In this document: positions 61,487 through 64,000 of the stretch, one piece after another
Layout of the letters: each line of letters begins with the position of its first letter
Position numbering within the stretch: the stretch's first letter is position 1
Assembly (NCBI GenBank): GCA_030432595.1
Contig: JAUIGU010000012.1
Coordinates: forward strand, 1 to 64,000
Direction: 5' to 3'
DNA from: Phycisphaerae bacterium
GTDB taxonomy: Bacteria; Planctomycetota; Phycisphaerae; Phycisphaerales; Phycisphaeraceae
Length of the DNA stretch: 64,000 bases
Program-made: the position numbers and the translations under genes
Notes under the pieces: generated by a model
Told to the model about the DNA's origin: nothing
What the model saw: the letters and a program-made list of their open reading frames with translations, nothing else
The model's database searches: none

Positions 61487-61506
61487 CTGAAGCGCGCGGG
61501 TTCCGT

Positions 61507-61637
61507 CTTCCTTCCCTCTCTTTCAGGGAGGGATCGAGGGAGGGTGGGGCGTGCGCGGAAACACGGCGTAAAGAATTGAAGTGACGGTGAGGTTCGACCC
61601 TCACCCCGGCCCTCTCCCTGGCAGGGAGAGGGAGGAA
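61507..61637. repeat. G-rich palindromic repeats, intergenic relatives of the nuoL/nuoM insertions
   Basis: At 61510-61555 CTTCCCTCTCTTTCAGGGAG and GAGGGAGGGTGGGGCGTGC; at 61593-61637 TCACCCCGGCCCTCTCCCTG and GCAGGGAGAGGGAGG. Their words match the nuoL unit at 49084-49130. Confidence 0.65.
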
Positions 61638-61668
61638 GCAATAACGACGGTGTCTGGGCGGTCAAAGA

Positions 61669-63573
61669 TCACACACCGCGGCGGCGCATCAACGCCACGA
61701 ATGCCACAACACCCAGCCCCACCGCCGGCTCGGGCACGTCGCCCGGGTCGGTCGCGAACTCGGGCGGGGTGTCGCCCCAGTGGCTCAGCACCAGATCGAG
61801 ATCGCCCTGTTCGACCTGGCCGGACTTGTTGAGGTCGCCGTCGGCGTAACCGGCGGTCGTGCTGCCCCAGTTCTGGAGCACGGCGTCGAGGTCGCCTTGC
61901 TCGACCTGCCCGGAAAAGTTCGCGTCGCCCAGGAGCGCGCCGGTCAACGAACGCCAGACGGTGTAGTCCGCCGCGTCCACCACGCCGTCGCTGTTGCCGG
62001 TGTCGTCGAGGTTGAAGATTTCGGTGTTGGGGGTGACGTCCCCGAACGCCGCGAACAGCGCGTCGATGTCGTCGGCGTCGCTGAAGCCGGAGAAGTCGAA
62101 GTCGGTGGATTCGCGCGGGGCGGGCAGGAGCTTGCGGACCCAGCCGTCGTGCTTGTTGAGCAGGTAGATCGCGCCGTCGGCGTCGTTACCGAAGCGCAGG
62201 TCCGAGCGGTTGAGGTTGAAGTTGCCGGTGGTCTGCTCGACCAGCGCCTCGAACGACGCGAGCGGGTTGCCGTTGCGCGTGAGGCGGAGCTTCTCGAACG
62301 GCGCGAGCAGGCCGTCGTTGAGCGAATTGACGTTCGAGAAGTCGTCGCGCTCGATGAGGTCGACGGTGTCGATGATGTAGATCGGGCCGTCTTCCTGGTT
62401 CGCGAAGTCGGCGAAGAAGTATTTGTCCTGGAGTTGGGGCAGGGCGTCGTCGTGGTAGACGAAGCCGCCGACGACCGAGACGCCGGCCTCCTTGATGTTG
62501 TTGTTGTTGAAGTCGTGGTCGTACTGGGCGACGGGGTAGGTGAAGTCGTCGGTGGCGTGGTTGGCGGGCAGGACGAAGATGTTGCCGCTGTTGTCGTTGA
62601 CGAACGTGCCCTCGCGGATGTCCCAGCCGTAGTTCGCGCCGGCGCGGCCGACGTTGATTTCCTCGACGCTGTCCTGGCCGATGTCGCTGATGAACATCCG
62701 GCCATCGCCGCCCTGGTCGGTGGGGTCCCACGCGAAGCGGTGCGGGTTCCGCAGGCCGATCGCCCACAGCTCGGGCGCGGCGTTGTTGACGGACACGAAC
62801 GGGTTGTCGGCGGGGACCGCGTACGCGTTTCCGCCGTCCGGCGTCGGGTCGATCCGCAGGATGCCGCCCAGCGGGGTGTCGAGGCGTTGGCCGGCGTTGA
62901 CCGGGTCGCCGCCGGCGCCGCCGTCGCCCAGCGCGATGTACAGCTTGCCGTAGTCCGGGTCGGTGTCGGCGACGGGGTTGAACGCGAGTTGCCCGATGTT
63001 GTGGTTGCTGAACGGCTGGGCGATGCGGATCACCTCGCGGCGCGAGTTGGGCACGACGGCGAGCGTGCCCGGGTCGAGGGTGAACTCGGCGACGACGGAG
63101 TGGTGGTCGGTGCCGAAGCCCGCGGGCGTGGCGTAGTCGGGCGTGCCCAAGCCGTTGTTGGCGCTGTAGGCGACGTAGACCTTGTGCTCACCGGCGGCAC
63201 CGGGCGTGGTGAAATCGGGGTGGAACGCGAAGCCGCGCACCCCCATCTCGAAGTTGTCGGCGAACCCGGGCATCGCGGACTCGTTGAGCACCAGCGACGC
63301 CTGGGTGTCGCCGGGCGAAAAGCCCCACAGCCGGCCGCGCTGGTCCGACACCACGAGCCGGCCGCTGCCGTCGGGCACATACGTCAAATAATCCAGCCGC
63401 GGGTGGGCGCCGATGCCGCTCACGGGGATGCGGATCACGTCGACGACCTCGGCGGAGAGCGTCGAGGTCGGGATCGTCGCGTTGATCGGGTTCTCGCGGT
63501 CGAGCTGCTGAGCCCGCACCGAGAAGGGAACCGACACCGCAACACAAAACAGGCCGACGCAACGCGCACGCAT
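61669..63573 (-). CDS. Secreted PQQ-type glucose/sorbosone dehydrogenase with dockerin-like modules and PEP-CTERM tail
   Basis: 634 residues from the ATG at 63573, with GGAGAAAG upstream. Signal peptide to about VRAQ; then a six-bladed propeller of the sugar dehydrogenase family (DYLTYVPDGSGRLVVSDQRG, FAFHPDFTTPG, LYIALGDGGAGGDPVNAGQR, WAIGLRNPHRFAWDP, ISDIGQDSVEEINVG). Three dockerin-like segments follow (FDFSGFSDADDIDALFAAFG, DANFSGQVEQGD, DLNKSGQVEQGD) and a tail VPEPAVGLGVVAFVALMRRR. It probably oxidises a sugar outside the cell with PQQ; PQQ binding is not proven by visible residues alone. Confidence 0.82.
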   Translation of the reverse strand: MRARCVGLFCVAVSVPFSVRAQQLDRENPINATIPTSTLSAEVVDVIRIPVSGIGAHPRLDYLTYVPDGSGRLVVSDQRGRLWGFSPGDTQASLVLNESAMPGFADNFEMGVRGFAFHPDFTTPGAAGEHKVYVAYSANNGLGTPDYATPAGFGTDHHSVVAEFTLDPGTLAVVPNSRREVIRIAQPFSNHNIGQLAFNPVADTDPDYGKLYIALGDGGAGGDPVNAGQRLDTPLGGILRIDPTPDGGNAYAVPADNPFVSVNNAAPELWAIGLRNPHRFAWDPTDQGGDGRMFISDIGQDSVEEINVGRAGANYGWDIREGTFVNDNSGNIFVLPANHATDDFTYPVAQYDHDFNNNNIKEAGVSVVGGFVYHDDALPQLQDKYFFADFANQEDGPIYIIDTVDLIERDDFSNVNSLNDGLLAPFEKLRLTRNGNPLASFEALVEQTTGNFNLNRSDLRFGNDADGAIYLLNKHDGWVRKLLPAPRESTDFDFSGFSDADDIDALFAAFGDVTPNTEIFNLDDTGNSDGVVDAADYTVWRSLTGALLGDANFSGQVEQGDLDAVLQNWGSTTAGYADGDLNKSGQVEQGDLDLVLSHWGDTPPEFATDPGDVPEPAVGLGVVAFVALMRRRGV

Positions 63574-63735
63574 GACACTTTCTCCAATCAACACCGACAA
63601 CGAATCACGACCGGTGAATCACCGCGAACCGGGCATTGTACCCCGGAACGCCGAATCTCCATGAAACACAAAAACGCGGGAAGTCAAGTGATTTTTGCAT
63701 CGGCCCGCAGGTTTCGACCCGGCCGGAGCGCCCGG

Positions 63736-64000
63736 TCAGGTCAAGCCCGGCCACGCCTCGCCCGACGCCTGCCGCGCCTGCTTGAACGCGTCGCGCAGCG
63801 TCGCGACGACCTGCTCGCGCAGCGGGTTTTTCGCGACGGCCTGCAGGTTCATCTCGGTGTGGTCCGGGCTGGTCGTGCCACAGATCGCGGTATGCACGCC
63901 TGCCTGAGCCAGCGTGAACTTCAGCGCGATCTCGGGCCACTCGACCTCGACGTGCCCGGAGTAACCGAGCTGGCCCGGCGTGACCCCCATTGCCTTGAGC
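63736..64000 (-). CDS. Aldo/keto reductase, 3' end
   Basis: 88 residues and the stop are visible; the gene enters from beyond the window end. The segment has FTLAQAGVHTAICGTTSPDH, the C-terminal barrel motif binding NADP in the aldo/keto reductase family, followed by the usual final helix (LREQVVATLRDAFKQARQ). Substrate unknown. Confidence 0.8.
   Translation of the reverse strand, partial: LKAMGVTPGQLGYSGHVEVEWPEIALKFTLAQAGVHTAICGTTSPDHTEMNLQAVAKNPLREQVVATLRDAFKQARQASGEAWPGLT

Larger units (their letters stand above)
60481..61668. other. 1.2-kb repeat-rich intergenic region, no gene seen
   Basis: The gap between the DUF4914 and sugar dehydrogenase genes holds dispersed element B (61034-61413), triloop hairpins (61446-61486) and two G-rich palindromes (61507-61555 and 61593-61637). 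Open frames in it shift between element copies and lack coding signs. The first 550 bp show no recognised feature beyond the promoter of the DUF4914 gene. Confidence 0.6.

Overview
The window is about 64 kb of GC-rich (roughly two-thirds G+C) bacterial DNA. Three things point to a planctomycete, most likely class Phycisphaerae: eight secreted proteins with a C-terminal PEP-CTERM sorting tail; dockerin-like modules and an N-terminal LEPR-XLL-like motif on large extracellular proteins; and a LacI regulator beside a planctomycete-type pseudopilin. The assignment is inference. No rRNA is present, and the only RNA gene I found is an initiator tRNA.

Region 1 (1-10.7 kb, + strand) is a nitrate assimilation operon entered in its first visible gene: nrtA (3' part), nrtB, two ABC ATPases, a GAF-like protein, assimilatory nitrate reductase, nasT, nasS and an outer-membrane porin. 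Most junctions overlap by 4 nt or lie a few bases apart. Nitrate would cross the porin, be caught by NrtA, be imported by NrtBCD and be reduced to nitrite. NasS (cytoplasmic nitrate sensor) and NasT (ANTAR RNA-binding protein) would control expression by antitermination. NrtB is unusual: it carries a periplasmic coiled-coil insert of about 200 residues.

Region 2 (10.7-33.5 kb) is an accessory carbohydrate and surface-protein region. It holds a decayed sugar ABC transporter (one intact permease, one truncated), a LacI regulator, a pseudopilin, two paralogous PEP-CTERM proteins, a GH30 glycosidase, a 1322-residue CotH/lamin-tail protein, further PEP-CTERM proteins, a DUF5060 glycosidase-like protein and a low-GC beta-solenoid protein. 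Housekeeping genes (tRNA-fMet, lpd, purU) are interspersed, and gene remnants lie in the gaps.

Region 3 (33.5-45 kb) is mixed metabolism: two methyltransferases, a sugar isomerase, a four-helix-bundle protein flanked by heptamer repeats, an MFS-PlsC fusion, a divergent SPFH/NfeD pair, an alcohol dehydrogenase, NAD kinase, a zinc-ribbon protein and a HAD phosphatase. Region 4 (45-52.2 kb, - strand) is nuoJKLMN, the membrane arm of complex I. Region 5 (52.2-64 kb) holds a membrane spermidine-synthase-like protein, glycerate kinase, an anchored solute-binding protein, an orphan TrkA-N protein, a DUF4914 PEPCK-like protein, a PQQ-type sugar dehydrogenase with dockerin-like and PEP-CTERM modules, and the 3' end of an aldo/keto reductase.

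Dispersed repeats are a theme of the whole window: two copies of a 380-bp element with a long hairpin, in-frame palindromic insertions in nuoL, nuoM and an alcohol dehydrogenase, heptamer arrays, and a composite inverted repeat at two convergent gene junctions.
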